NCBI GenBank assembly: GCA_009924185.1
Contig: RFSC01000002.1
Span: 1 to 38,574 of the forward strand
Direction of reading: 5' to 3'
DNA length: 38,574 nucleotides
DNA from: Actinomycetota bacterium
GTDB taxonomy: Bacteria; Actinomycetota; Actinomycetes; Nanopelagicales; Nanopelagicaceae
Position numbers and translations under genes: made by a program. Numbering within the stretch: the stretch's first letter is position 1; the number at the start of each line of letters is the position of its first letter. This document shows positions 21,848-32,630 of the stretch, piece after piece. The notes under the pieces are model-generated. The model did no database searches. It was given only the letters and a program-made list of their open reading frames with translations, and was not told where the DNA came from.

Positions 21848-24538
21848 TCAGCCAGTATTGCGCAATCCGGCAGCAACGCCATTAATAGTCAACAATAAAG
21901 CTCTAGTAATCATTGGATCAGAGCTGTCGCCACGCACCTTCTTTAAGAGCGAGATCTGCAAAAGGTGTAAAGGCGCCAAATAGGCATCACGAATCTGCAA
22001 AGTGCGGGCCAGAATCGCCTGATCACCCAGAATTTCACTCTTCTTGGTTAGCAACAAAATCTCTTTAACGGTTAATTCAAACTCCTGCTCGATACTGTCT
22101 AGAAAGTGATGTAGTCCTGGTTCAACCAATGCAGAGACATACTTTCGAGCCATTACTAAATCTGTTTTTGCCAAGGTCATCTCAACATTACTGATGAAGG
22201 TCCGGAAGAAGTGCCAATCACGCAACATCGCTTGCATGGTTTGTTCATGTCCAGATTCGCGGGCGGCTTTCAAACCACTTCCTACTCCAAACCATCCCGG
22301 GACAATCTGTCTAGATTGTGTCCAACCAAATACCCATGGAATGGCGCGCAAGGAGGAGAGATCAGCGCTGGCATCAGGGCGTCTTGATGGACGTGATCCG
22401 AGGAAGAGATTTCCTAATTGTTCAACTGGGGTTGATTGATAAAAATAAGCGGGCAAATCTGGATGTTCGACCAAGGCGCGATAGGTTTTAAATGAAGCAT
22501 CACTAATAGCGCTCATCGCAGTGTTCCACTTTGTTAAATCTTCGGGGGATTGCCGAGCGGCGCGGTTAAGAACTGTCGCTTCCAAAGCAGCGGCCAGGGT
22601 TAGCTCAACATTTTCTCTTGCCAAAGATGGCAGCGCATACTTATCTGAGATTACCTCTCCCTGTTCGGTCATCTTTATTTGACCATCTAGGGTTCCCCAA
22701 GGCAGAGCGATGATTGCATCATAGGTTGGTCCACCGCCACGTCCTACTGATCCACCGCGACCATGGAAAAGTCTTAACTTGATTCCATGTTTACGGGCGA
22801 CATCACGAAGTTTTCTTTGTGCTTGGTGAATCTCCCATTGGCTGGTGGCGATGCCGGCATCCTTGTTTGAATCAGAGTAACCCAACATCACCTCTTGTAT
22901 GTTGCCCCGCAGTTCAACAATTTGGCGATAAATCGGATTTGATAAGAGAGTTTCGAGAATCTCACCGGCGGCGCGCAACTCTGCAACTGTTTCCAATAGC
23001 GGTGCCACATCCACCCGAGCAACTGAATCACTTAAATCAATCAAACCAGCTTGTTTAGCGAGCAATGCTGCAGCTAGGACATCTTCCGGTCCTTTTGTCA
23101 TAGAAACTATGTAGGTCTCAACAACGGAAGGATCAAAGTTATCTTGCAGCTCTTTAACCGCGGTAAAGGTGCGTAAGGTCTTAGCATCCTGCTCATCAAG
23201 AGATGAGACGACGGCATTTTGTGCCGTCAATTGCTGGGTTAGAAACTCACACTTTGCTTTTGAATCAAGAGAAACATAATCAATGCTGGGGAATAGGGCA
23301 GCGATTGCGCGCTGATGAGCTCCAGAGTGCTCTCGTACATCCATGGTGGCATGTGTTAAACCAAAGGCTGCGATGGTTCTGATGGTGCGCTCCAACAATC
23401 CCTGAGCAATCAACTCGCCTCTATTGGCTAGCAGTGAGTTGTACATCAACATCAAATCATCAATTAACTCTTGGGTATTTGCGTAATCACGACCAGGCTC
23501 ATGAACAGCGCCTTTTGTATGTCGGTCCCGGGTAAGAAGTAAACGGTGTCGAATCGCGGTTGCCTTTAATCGGTATGGCTCTTCCACGTTAATGCGTTTG
23601 AATCGTGGTTCAATCTCAGGCAGACGTTGCAAATCCAGTTCTACAGAATCAAGTAGCGGTTGAGAGGTTCCGGCTAACTTGGTAGAAATTGATAAAGCCT
23701 GACGTAGTTCATCTAGAGCCTCCAGGGTAACTCGTATGGCATGGCCCATCTGCAAAACAATGGCCTGCTTGGTTATCTCTGGGGTGATGTTTGGATTGCC
23801 ATCACGGTCACCGCCAATCCAAGAACCAAAGGTAAAAGGTGTTGCGGTTGGTGGCAGTTTTATTCCGAGACGCTTCAACTCGCGAGCGAAATCATCAAGT
23901 ACCTCTGGAATAGTTAATCGGAATAGATCATCTAGGTAATAAAGTGCATTGATAGCTTCATCGAGCGGCTCTGGTCTGCCAAGTCGAAGCTCATCGGTCT
24001 GCCATAACAAATCAACCGCCTCCGCCAATCTTCTTTCTTGGGCGGGGGATTCAGGTTGATCTAACAACTCTGAAATTGTGGAAAGTTTGCTCAATACAGA
24101 TCTACGAGCCGCTTCAGTTGGATGAGCGGTAAATACTGGACGAACCTGGAAATTTTCCAACCATTTGCGCAACTGTTCATCAGAAAAATCATGACCAGAT
24201 TTCTTAGCCTCCAAAATATGATCAACTGCACGTGATAACCAAGAACCGCCATTGTTGCGCTCCTCGGCTAAGACTCTGGAGCGATGTACTTGTTCAGCAA
24301 CATTTGCCAAGTTAAAGTAAACGTTAAAGGCACGAACTAGTTTTGCTGAATCTACAGTTGAAATTGATTGCAGCAAATCCTCGCCATTGCCTTCGCGCAC
24401 TGATTTTCTAACTAGCTCCACTAAATTCAGGAGCGCTTCACCATCTTGACGGGCTAAGGATTGGCCAAGCAGTTCGCCTAGTCTTCTTACATCACTACGC
24501 AAAGAGGCGTTATCTTGTGATTTATCTAGCTCGGACAC
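21848..24538 (-). CDS. ppc: phosphoenolpyruvate carboxylase
   Basis: Fixes bicarbonate onto PEP to give oxaloacetate, the main anaplerotic reaction. The 896-residue protein has the canonical motifs in order: FTAHPTEAARRSVLSKL (catalytic His), GGDRDGNPNIT, VMLGYSDSNKDAGI, LFHGRGGSVGRGGGP and KMTEQGEVISDKY. It ends VAAGLRNTG, the conserved C-terminus that lines the active site. It is the only minus-strand gene between prs and the two MFS genes and interrupts the mycobacterial gene order between pth and mfd. Start GTG at 24536-24538, with a leaderless -10 six bases upstream. Confidence 0.97.
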   Translation of the reverse strand: MSELDKSQDNASLRSDVRRLGELLGQSLARQDGEALLNLVELVRKSVREGNGEDLLQSISTVDSAKLVRAFNVYFNLANVAEQVHRSRVLAEERNNGGSWLSRAVDHILEAKKSGHDFSDEQLRKWLENFQVRPVFTAHPTEAARRSVLSKLSTISELLDQPESPAQERRLAEAVDLLWQTDELRLGRPEPLDEAINALYYLDDLFRLTIPEVLDDFARELKRLGIKLPPTATPFTFGSWIGGDRDGNPNITPEITKQAIVLQMGHAIRVTLEALDELRQALSISTKLAGTSQPLLDSVELDLQRLPEIEPRFKRINVEEPYRLKATAIRHRLLLTRDRHTKGAVHEPGRDYANTQELIDDLMLMYNSLLANRGELIAQGLLERTIRTIAAFGLTHATMDVREHSGAHQRAIAALFPSIDYVSLDSKAKCEFLTQQLTAQNAVVSSLDEQDAKTLRTFTAVKELQDNFDPSVVETYIVSMTKGPEDVLAAALLAKQAGLIDLSDSVARVDVAPLLETVAELRAAGEILETLLSNPIYRQIVELRGNIQEVMLGYSDSNKDAGIATSQWEIHQAQRKLRDVARKHGIKLRLFHGRGGSVGRGGGPTYDAIIALPWGTLDGQIKMTEQGEVISDKYALPSLARENVELTLAAALEATVLNRAARQSPEDLTKWNTAMSAISDASFKTYRALVEHPDLPAYFYQSTPVEQLGNLFLGSRPSRRPDASADLSSLRAIPWVFGWTQSRQIVPGWFGVGSGLKAARESGHEQTMQAMLRDWHFFRTFISNVEMTLAKTDLVMARKYVSALVEPGLHHFLDSIEQEFELTVKEILLLTKKSEILGDQAILARTLQIRDAYLAPLHLLQISLLKKVRGDSSDPMITRALLLTINGVAAGLRNTG

Positions 24539-24544
24539 CGGCTA

Positions 24545-24550
24545 ATAATG
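24545..24550 (-). promoter_or_regulatory. -10 hexamer of ppc
   Basis: CATTAT on the minus strand, 6 bases before the GTG start. It lies 6 bases from the oppositely directed mfd -10. Confidence 0.45.
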
Positions 24551-24556
24551 ACACGA

Positions 24557-24562
24557 TAGAAT
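24557..24562 (+). promoter_or_regulatory. -10 hexamer of mfd
   Basis: TAGAAT, 5 of 6 to consensus, predicts a start near 24569 and a leader of about 75 bases containing the hairpin at 24578-24605. No strong -35 is visible. Confidence 0.4.
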
Positions 24563-24577
24563 TCAACCAAGATCGCT

Positions 24578-24605
24578 AGCCCCCCTGGTTTTTTCAGGTG
24601 GGGCT
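24578..24605 (+). terminator. terminator-like hairpin in the mfd leader
   Basis: AGCCCCCCTG (24578-24587) pairs with CAGGTGGGGCT (24595-24605) over 10 bp with one bulged T, around a GTTTTTT loop, followed by TT then AAGCC. It cannot terminate ppc, which is transcribed away from it. It therefore looks like a leader structure or weak attenuator for mfd. Confidence 0.45.
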
Positions 24606-24629
24606 TTAAGCCGTTTATTTGAGCAGGTG

Positions 24630-24636
24630 AAGGAGG
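24630..24636 (+). promoter_or_regulatory. ribosome binding site deciding the mfd start
   Basis: AAGGAGG sits 8 bases before ATG 24645. A possible GTG at 24627 is rejected because the ribosome site itself would lie inside the coding region. Confidence 0.8.
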
Positions 24637-24644
24637 TTTTAGCT

Positions 24645-27600
24645 ATGAGATTACGTTCTCTCATCTCGCTATCTGAAACAACCCAAACTCTGCTGCAATC
24701 AAGTAATTCAAATCTGATCGCAATTCCGTCGGCAACTCCTTTTCTGATTGCAGAACAGTCAAAGGAAAATCAAATACTGCTGGTCGCGCATTCCAGTCAA
24801 CGCGCGACTGAGTTAACGCAGGAGTTGGCGGAGTTAATAGATGGGGTAATGGAGTTTCCCGCTTGGGAAACTTTGCCTCATGAAAAGTTAAGTCCCAATA
24901 GCGATACTGTCGCAAGAAGAATTCAGGCCTTACTCAACATAGAGCGGGCCAAAGTAGTGGTTACTTCTGCGCGCGCTTTGGTGCAACCAATCGTTTCATC
25001 TGCAATTGAGTTGCCACTTTTGCAGATATCTAGAGGAGAGCATCTTGAATTTGAAGCTCTGATTTCAAATCTAGTCCTAAGAGCTTATAACCGAGTTGAT
25101 ATGGTGGAGCGTCGTGGTGATTTTGCGGTAAGAGGTGGAATCATCGATGTGTTTCCACCGCTTTCGCCACACCCGGTCCGCATTGAGTTCTTTGGTGATG
25201 AGATTGAAGAGCTCAAATACTTTGAGATAAGTGATCAACGAAGTTTTGAGGCTATCAGCACTCCAATAACTCTGATTCCCTGCCGAGAGGTTTTGATAAC
25301 TGATGATGTCAAAGCGCGCGCTACAGATTTGAAGTTGCAATATCCAGAGCTAGTCGCCATGTGCACAAAGATAGAAGAGGGAATTTATGTTGAAGGCATC
25401 GAGTCACTAGCTGCGGTTCTAACTCCGAAGATGAAAACCTTGGTGGAGTATCTTTCAAATGACTCTAAAGTGATTTTGTTAGAGCAGGAGCGAATAAAAT
25501 CTCGGGTACAGGATTTGATTAGCACCAACCAAGAGTTTTTGGCTGCTGCCTGGTCCAACATTGCTTTAACCAGTAAATCTGATGCAGTTAACCCCCAAAT
25601 TCCACTCCGTACCGAACTCCAAATAGGTGCCTTTGTAGAACTGGATGATTTGAAAGAGTTGGCATCGGTCAAGGGGATTTCCTGGAACAGCATTAACTCC
25701 TTTGGCTTTGAATCTGATCCGGAAATCACACAGTTCTCCGAGATTGAGCCTTACCGAAACAAGGTGGAAAAAATAATCTCTGATGTTAGAAATCAATTGG
25801 CAGATGGTTTCTTAGTCGTTGTTTCAGTTGCGGGACATGGTTTGCAGGAACGATATCGAGATATCTTCCAGGAGGCGGATATTCCTGCGGTGCTTAAAGA
25901 GAGTATTGATGCCAAGTTAGTCAGGGGTAGCCTCTATTTAATTAGCTCAGCGTTTAGAAATGGTTTTAAGGATAATACGGAAAAGATTTTGTTTATCACT
26001 GAGGCTGAGATAACCGGCTCCAGAGATAACCGGATATCTGCCACCCGAATGCCATCCCGACGAAAAAAGAGCATCGATCCACTAGAGCTAAAGAGCGGGG
26101 ATTATGTAGTTCATGAGCATCATGGTGTTGGGCGATACATCGAGCTAGTTCAAAGAACTGTAGCTGGCGCATCACGTGAGTATTTGGTTATCGAGTACGC
26201 CGCATCCAAACGAGGACAACCAGCGGATCGGATTTATGTTCCAACAGATGCTCTCGAACAGATAACTAGATATGTTGGCGGTGAAACTCCAGCGGTAAGT
26301 CGCATCGGTGGCGGTGAATGGATCAAGGCAAAATCAAGGGCGAAGAAGGCGGTTAAAGAAATCGCTGGAGAGCTAATCCGTTTGTATGCAGCACGTACCA
26401 GCTCGCCAGGGTTTGCATTCTCTCCAGATACAACTTGGCAGCGAGAGCTAGAAGACTCCTTTGCATATGTTGAAACACCGGATCAGCTTGTGACAATTAA
26501 TGAGGTAAAGGCTGATATGGAAAAGCCTTATCCAATGGATCGAATTGTTTGCGGCGATGTGGGTTATGGAAAGACTGAAATTGCAATAAGAGCAGCATTC
26601 AAAGCGGTGCAAGATGGCAAACAGGTAGCGGTATTAGTGCCCACAACACTTTTAGCCCAACAACACTTTGCTACTTTCACTCAGCGCTACGCCGGGTTTC
26701 CGATAAAGGTTGCCGCCCTCTCTCGCTTCAACTCAACTAAAGAGATAAATGATGCGTTAAAAGACCTAACCTCTGGCGCGGTTGATGTCGTGATTGGAAC
26801 TCATCGCCTGCTTTCTGATGATGTTGCCTTTAGGGATCTGGGCCTCATAATCGTTGATGAAGAGCAGCGTTTTGGAGTAGAGCATAAGGAAAAGCTAAAA
26901 AAGCTGCGGGCCAGTGTTGATGTTCTGGCAATGTCAGCTACCCCGATTCCGCGGACCCTAGAGATGGCTATCACCGGCATTCGAGAGATGTCTACGATCG
27001 CTACCCCTCCAGAGGAGCGCCATCCGGTCCTTACTTATGTTGGTGCATATGACGACAAGCAGGTTGCAGCTGCGATTCACCGAGAGTTGTTAAGAGATGG
27101 TCAGGTCTTTTACATTCATAATCGTGTCGAAAGTATTGATGAAGTCGCTACCAGAATACGAAAGTTAGTACCTGAAGCACGAGTAGCAATAGCTCATGGC
27201 CAGATGAATGAAGCAGCTCTCGAACAGGTAGTAGTGGCTTTTTGGAATCGAGAGTTTGATGTTTTAGTTTCAACCACGATTGTAGAAAATGGTATTGATG
27301 TTGCTAACGCAAATACTCTTATTGTTGAACGCTCTGATGTTTTTGGACTTTCTCAATTGCATCAGTTGCGTGGCAGAGTGGGAAGAGGACGGGAGCGGGC
27401 CTATGCCTACTTCCTTTATCCCGCTGATAAACCGTTAACTGAGTTAGCGCTGGATCGTTTAACTACTATCGCAAAAAACACTGAGCTGGGAGCAGGTATG
27501 CAGGTTGCATTAAAGGATTTGGAGATTAGAGGAGCTGGCAATCTGCTAGGTGGCGAGCAATCTGGACACATTGCAGATGTGGGATTTGATCTTTATATGC

Positions 27601-28136
27601 GAATGGTGGGAGAAGCGGTTAATGAGTACAAGCGTGGAGTTATAGATGGCGTAGAAGAAATTCTGGAGTGCAAAGTAGAGCTACCTATAACCGCTCATCT
27701 TTCACCTGAGTATGTGCCTTCAGATCGCTTGAGACTTGACCTCTATCGACGTTTGGCTGATGCCAAAGATGATGCAGAGATTGATGCAATTAAAGAGGAG
27801 TTAGTGGATCGATTTGGTTCGCTGCCACATGAGGCGCAGGCGCTGTTGCAGGTTGCAAAACTGCGCACATTTGTTAAAGCGCATGGCATTACTGATTTTG
27901 CGGTCCAGGGTCGATATGTGAAGGTCGCTCCCTTACAGCCCAGCGAATCCTTAGAACTCAAGATAAATCGTCTCTATCCAGGCTCAATTGTGAAATCTGT
28001 GACAAAGGTGGTGATGATTGCCCGTCCGCAGAGCGCAGCGTGGGAGTCAGCAGCTGATGAAATAGGAGATACTTCACTCCTTGATTGGGCCTTTGAGTTA
28101 GCGCAGACTTTGCTTGAGCGCCCCAAACGAAAGTGA
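24645..28136 (+). CDS. mfd: transcription-repair coupling factor
   Basis: ATP-driven translocase that releases RNA polymerase stalled at lesions and recruits UvrA. The 1163-residue protein contains, in order, the UvrB-like N-terminal region (RRGDFAVRGGIIDVFPP), the RNA-polymerase interaction domain (KSGDYVVHEHHGVGRYIEL, about residue 485), and a RecG-like motor. The motor has Walker A GDVGYGKTE at about 637-645, DEEQ at 738-741, SATPIPRT and QLRGRVGRGRERAYAYFLY. A C-terminal TRCF domain (LDLYRRLADA) completes it. It starts a run mfd-lipoprotein-mazG with 6-base gaps, and has its own strong ribosome site and structured leader. Confidence 0.96.
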   Translation: MRLRSLISLSETTQTLLQSSNSNLIAIPSATPFLIAEQSKENQILLVAHSSQRATELTQELAELIDGVMEFPAWETLPHEKLSPNSDTVARRIQALLNIERAKVVVTSARALVQPIVSSAIELPLLQISRGEHLEFEALISNLVLRAYNRVDMVERRGDFAVRGGIIDVFPPLSPHPVRIEFFGDEIEELKYFEISDQRSFEAISTPITLIPCREVLITDDVKARATDLKLQYPELVAMCTKIEEGIYVEGIESLAAVLTPKMKTLVEYLSNDSKVILLEQERIKSRVQDLISTNQEFLAAAWSNIALTSKSDAVNPQIPLRTELQIGAFVELDDLKELASVKGISWNSINSFGFESDPEITQFSEIEPYRNKVEKIISDVRNQLADGFLVVVSVAGHGLQERYRDIFQEADIPAVLKESIDAKLVRGSLYLISSAFRNGFKDNTEKILFITEAEITGSRDNRISATRMPSRRKKSIDPLELKSGDYVVHEHHGVGRYIELVQRTVAGASREYLVIEYAASKRGQPADRIYVPTDALEQITRYVGGETPAVSRIGGGEWIKAKSRAKKAVKEIAGELIRLYAARTSSPGFAFSPDTTWQRELEDSFAYVETPDQLVTINEVKADMEKPYPMDRIVCGDVGYGKTEIAIRAAFKAVQDGKQVAVLVPTTLLAQQHFATFTQRYAGFPIKVAALSRFNSTKEINDALKDLTSGAVDVVIGTHRLLSDDVAFRDLGLIIVDEEQRFGVEHKEKLKKLRASVDVLAMSATPIPRTLEMAITGIREMSTIATPPEERHPVLTYVGAYDDKQVAAAIHRELLRDGQVFYIHNRVESIDEVATRIRKLVPEARVAIAHGQMNEAALEQVVVAFWNREFDVLVSTTIVENGIDVANANTLIVERSDVFGLSQLHQLRGRVGRGRERAYAYFLYPADKPLTELALDRLTTIAKNTELGAGMQVALKDLEIRGAGNLLGGEQSGHIADVGFDLYMRMVGEAVNEYKRGVIDGVEEILECKVELPITAHLSPEYVPSDRLRLDLYRRLADAKDDAEIDAIKEELVDRFGSLPHEAQALLQVAKLRTFVKAHGITDFAVQGRYVKVAPLQPSESLELKINRLYPGSIVKSVTKVVMIARPQSAAWESAADEIGDTSLLDWAFELAQTLLERPKRK

Positions 28137-28142
28137 GAGTTT

Positions 28143-28742
28143 GTGAAGAGATTTCTAGCTGTAATTCTGGCGGTTGCATTAGTAGCGGTAACTGGTTGTT
28201 CAAAGGTTGACTCAGCAGCAACTGTTGGTGACCGAGAGATTGCTCTCTCTGATCTGCAATCACAAGTAGATCTAATCCTCAAAGAGCGTGAAGGTGTCGA
28301 TACGACGCAGATGCAGCTTGAAGATGGCGAGGCTTTGACCCGCTCTCAACTTTCTTACATGATTTCAAATGCCATTATCGAAGATGTTGCTAAAGATGAG
28401 AAGATTGAAATCAGCGCCTCCGAGATTGAGGCTTACAAGATTGAGATTTATACCAACATTGGCGGTGAAGCTAACCTGCCTAACGTCCTAGTTAGCGCTG
28501 CAATTCCTTCAACCTCACTTGATGATGTTTTGCGTCGCGACCTAGTTTTGCGTAAATTGACTGAGCAACAATCTGCGGCCGGTGCTGATGAAACCACCAT
28601 CAATACCTTCATCCAGAAGTTGGTTACCGACAAAGCCAAAGCTCTTAAAGTTACCGTTAATCCAAGATATGGAAAGTGGGATGAGTCCACGCTTACTGTG
28701 GTTGCAGCAGAAGCATCGGGCGACGCGGTTACAGATAAGTAA
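28143..28742 (+). CDS. SurA N-terminal-like lipoprotein
   Basis: A 199-residue exported lipoprotein. The signal peptide ends in a lipobox VTGC, with Cys19 as the acylation site. The mature part resembles the SurA_N chaperone domain (VGDREIALSDLQSQVDLIL; LTRSQLSYMISNAIIED) and ends with NPRYGKWDESTLTVV, seen in many actinobacterial SurA-like lipoproteins. There is no peptidyl-prolyl isomerase domain, so it may hold clients rather than isomerise prolines. GTG start 6 bases after mfd; mazG follows after 6 bases. In M. tuberculosis this site holds lpqU; a SurA-type lipoprotein after mfd is known in other actinobacteria. Confidence 0.82.
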   Translation: MKRFLAVILAVALVAVTGCSKVDSAATVGDREIALSDLQSQVDLILKEREGVDTTQMQLEDGEALTRSQLSYMISNAIIEDVAKDEKIEISASEIEAYKIEIYTNIGGEANLPNVLVSAAIPSTSLDDVLRRDLVLRKLTEQQSAAGADETTINTFIQKLVTDKAKALKVTVNPRYGKWDESTLTVVAAEASGDAVTDK

Positions 28743-28748
28743 AAAGTT

Positions 28749-29393
28749 ATGGCATACGAAAATCTGATTCGCCTCGCTGAGGTAATGAATCAACTTCGTT
28801 CGCCTGGTGGGTGTCCATGGGATGCAGAACAAACCCATGAATCACTGCTCAAATACTTGTTAGAGGAGTCCTACGAATTCATTGAATCTGTTGAGAGTGG
28901 CAATCGCGTTGATATGCGCGAAGAGCTGGGCGATCTTTTGCTGCAGGTTTACTTCCACTCTCGGATAGCGCAGGAGCATGAAACACAGCCCTTCAATATT
29001 GATGATGTTGCAAAATCAGTTGCTGACAAGTTGATATCCCGTCATCCCCATGTGTTCTCAGGGGAAACGGTCAGTTCTAGTGGGGATGTTTTGGAAAATT
29101 GGGAGCGGATCAAAAGAGAAGAAAAAGGCCGCACCTCTGCTCATGATGGCGTTCCAACTGGACAACCAGCATTGCCTTTAGCAACTAAGTTAATTTATCG
29201 GGCGCAGAAAAATCATCTAGAGATGCCGGTTCATCCCGCGGAGACACCATTAGATGCAGAGATGTTAGGGGAGCAGCTGCTCTCTCTGGTCTCTTGGGCG
29301 GTAACTCATGATGTGGATCCTGAGGTGGCGCTTCGTAAAGCAGCGATGCAGTACCGAGACAAAATGAGCGAAGAGGAAGCGCAACGCAAATAA
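28749..29393 (+). CDS. mazG: MazG nucleoside triphosphate pyrophosphohydrolase
   Basis: Hydrolyses NTPs or dNTPs to monophosphate and pyrophosphate, including damaged nucleotides. The 214-residue protein opens with the MazG signature LRSPGGCPWDAEQTHESL, followed by the metal-binding helices LLEESYEFIESVE and MREELGDLLLQVYFH. NWERIKREEK is the usual end of the first domain. A short C-terminal part follows, so this is shorter than the E. coli (about 260) and mycobacterial (about 325) proteins and has one full catalytic domain. It lies 6 bases after the lipoprotein and 30 before eno. Confidence 0.93.
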   Translation: MAYENLIRLAEVMNQLRSPGGCPWDAEQTHESLLKYLLEESYEFIESVESGNRVDMREELGDLLLQVYFHSRIAQEHETQPFNIDDVAKSVADKLISRHPHVFSGETVSSSGDVLENWERIKREEKGRTSAHDGVPTGQPALPLATKLIYRAQKNHLEMPVHPAETPLDAEMLGEQLLSLVSWAVTHDVDPEVALRKAAMQYRDKMSEEEAQRK

Positions 29394-30704
<1,311 letters not shown>

Positions 30705-30742
30705 TTTGGATTACAACCAGCGCTGAGAGTTAAGGAGCGGAT

Positions 30743-31189
30743 ATGAGACGCAGGAAGTTAAAGCTGCGCTCGGCTCTGGAGGGATTTGCTGAAAAACGTG
30801 GAATCTCAACTCGGTTACTAATTCTTTTTATTGTTCTCTTTGGTGTTGCAGTTACTCTGGCACCGCCAACACAACATTACTTTGCACAGCGCGCGCAGAT
30901 CAGCGCATTGCAAGCAGATGTTGAATCCAACCGTAAAAAACTACAAGAGGCGCGTGCTGAGTTGCAAAGATGGCGGGATCCTGAGTACATAAAATCTCAG
31001 GCTCGTGACCGACTTCATTTTGTGTTGCCAGGGGAGCGGCAGTACATAATTCTGGGAGTCAATAATCAGGTTGATGATGGCACCTCAACCGCTGCACCAA
31101 TTAATCAAGATTTTCCTTTAGGCGTACCTTGGTACTCCCGAGTCATCTCCTCCATCACATCAGTTGGTGTCGGAGCGCAAAATCCATGA
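30743..31189 (+). CDS. septum formation initiator (DivIC/FtsB-like)
   Basis: Small bitopic divisome protein thought to act with FtsL and FtsQ at the septum. The 148 residues have a basic cytoplasmic N-terminus, a membrane helix at about 24-41 (RLLILFIVLFGVAVTLA), and an external coiled coil at about 45-77 (AQISALQADVESNRKKLQEA). The family motif WRDPEYIKSQARDRLHFVLPG follows it. ATG 30743 follows AAGGAG by 5 bases, a clear ribosome site. It matches Rv1024 between eno and DUF501. Confidence 0.9.
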   Translation: MRRRKLKLRSALEGFAEKRGISTRLLILFIVLFGVAVTLAPPTQHYFAQRAQISALQADVESNRKKLQEARAELQRWRDPEYIKSQARDRLHFVLPGERQYIILGVNNQVDDGTSTAAPINQDFPLGVPWYSRVISSITSVGVGAQNP

Positions 31190-31199
31190 GTAGCAGCAC

Positions 31200-31715
31200 A
31201 TGAGCAATAAACCAAGCGCTGAAGATTTGGCGGCGATAGAGGTACAGCTAGGTCGCACCCCAAGAGATGTCCATGCCGTGGCGTACCGCTGCCCATGCGG
31301 CAATCCGGCGGTTGTTGAGACGCCACCGCGCTTAAATGATGGAACTCCTTTTCCAACCTTTTACTACGCCACTTGTCCCAACTTAACCTCTGCGATTTCA
31401 ACCCTAGAAAACTCAACTTTGATGGCAGAGATGAATGAGCGTCTTCAAATTGATGCGCAATTAGCTGGCGAATACCGTGCAGCGCATGATGATTATTTGG
31501 CGGCCAGAGCTGCCTTGGGTATTGAGGTTCCGGAAATCTCAGATACCTCAGCTGGAGGAATGCCAGATCGGGTTAAATGTCTACACTCTTTGATTGCGCA
31601 TTCATTAGCGGCTGGAGCTGGTGTTAATCCACTTGGCGATGAGGCATTGTCGAAACTGCCGCAGTGGTGGCAAAACGGAGATTGTTTAGAGCGTCGTAAT
31701 CAGGAGCGAAAGTAA
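31200..31715 (+). CDS. DUF501-family protein
   Basis: Conserved actinobacterial protein of unknown function, 171 residues, equivalent to Rv1025 by position. Features typical of the family are VQLGRTPRDVHAVAYRCPCG, with a CPC pair that may bind metal, then PPRLNDGTPFPTFYYATCP, EMNERL, DRVKCLHSLIAHSLA, and a final PQWWQNGDC. The cysteines and two histidines are suggestive, but no catalytic role is known. It starts 11 bases after the septum-formation gene and its stop directly abuts the ppx start. Confidence 0.9.
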   Translation: MSNKPSAEDLAAIEVQLGRTPRDVHAVAYRCPCGNPAVVETPPRLNDGTPFPTFYYATCPNLTSAISTLENSTLMAEMNERLQIDAQLAGEYRAAHDDYLAARAALGIEVPEISDTSAGGMPDRVKCLHSLIAHSLAAGAGVNPLGDEALSKLPQWWQNGDCLERRNQERK

Positions 31716-32630
31716 ATGTCTCGAGTAGCGGCGATTGATTGTGGAACCAACTCAATTCGATTGTTGATAGCAGATGTTTCAGGTGACAACTTCCGCGAAG
31801 TTTCTAGAACCATGGAGATTGTTCGGTTGGGTCAAGGTGTGGATCAAAACAAAGCTTTTCACCCTGATGCTTTAGAACGTACCTTCAAAGCGGTTCAGTT
31901 GTTTGCTGATGAAATCAGTAGGCGGGGTGTATCCAAAATTAGATTTTGTGCCACCAGCGCAACACGTGATGCCACCAATAGAGATTTGTTCATAGATGGC
32001 GTCAAAGATTTATTGGGCGTTGCGCCGGAGGTGATTAGTGGTGAGGAAGAGGCCAGACTCTCATTTTTAGGGGCAACTAAAGAGTTGAAGGGTTTTGGTG
32101 CGCCATATCTAGTAGTTGATATTGGTGGTGGCTCTACCGAGTTTGTTTTTGGCGCTGAGACGGTTCAGTTTGCCAAAAGTCAGAACATCGGTTGTGTTCG
32201 AATGAGCGAGAGGCATTTCACCTCACTTCCACCAAAACCAGATGAGATTGAAAGAGCAAGACAAGATATTGATGCTGCAATTCAAGAGGCGGCCAAATTT
32301 GTGCCAATCACAGAGGCAAAAACTTTGATTGCGGTGGCAGGAACAGCAACCACTGTTGCAGCCGCCGCTCTAGAGTTAAAGCAATACGACCGCTATGCCA
32401 TACATCTTTCTCGTATTTCTGCTGCCAAAACCCATGAAGTTGCCAATGCTTTCCTACAAATGAATCGTGAAGAGATTGGCGCTTTGGGCTACATGCACCC
32501 CGGTAGAGTCGATGTTATCGCCGCTGGCTCCCTAGTGTTATCTCGAATTATGGAGCTTTCTAAAGCGAAAGAATTTGTTGCCTCCGAGTCAGACATACTT
32601 GATGGAATGGCTTGGTCACTTGCCGACTAA
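31716..32630 (+). CDS. exopolyphosphatase / guanosine pentaphosphate phosphohydrolase (Ppx/GppA)
   Basis: ASKHA-fold phosphatase acting on polyphosphate or pppGpp. This is the short two-domain form (304 residues) without the C-terminal HD-like domains, like M. tuberculosis Ppx2 (Rv1026). The phosphate-binding motifs are AAIDCGTNSIRLLIADV, FCATSATRDA, VISGEEEARLSFLG, VVDIGGGSTEFVF and AGTATTVAAAAL. The ATG begins on the base after the DUF501 stop. The last 29 bases overlap the uracil-DNA glycosylase gene. Confidence 0.93.
   Translation: MSRVAAIDCGTNSIRLLIADVSGDNFREVSRTMEIVRLGQGVDQNKAFHPDALERTFKAVQLFADEISRRGVSKIRFCATSATRDATNRDLFIDGVKDLLGVAPEVISGEEEARLSFLGATKELKGFGAPYLVVDIGGGSTEFVFGAETVQFAKSQNIGCVRMSERHFTSLPPKPDEIERARQDIDAAIQEAAKFVPITEAKTLIAVAGTATTVAAAALELKQYDRYAIHLSRISAAKTHEVANAFLQMNREEIGALGYMHPGRVDVIAAGSLVLSRIMELSKAKEFVASESDILDGMAWSLAD

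Noticed and set aside
24599-24612. GGCTTTAAGCC palindrome next to the mfd hairpin as a separate operator
   Set aside because: It shares its left half with the larger hairpin stem, and 5-base arms are too short to argue for an independent site.
27974-28282. 102-codon minus-strand frame over the mfd/lipoprotein junction
   Set aside because: Covers the end of mfd and the signal peptide of the next gene; both coding frames are well supported, this one is not.
30705-30742. Possible terminator after eno
   Set aside because: The 38-base gap has no stable hairpin with a T-tract; eno and the septum-formation gene probably share a transcript.
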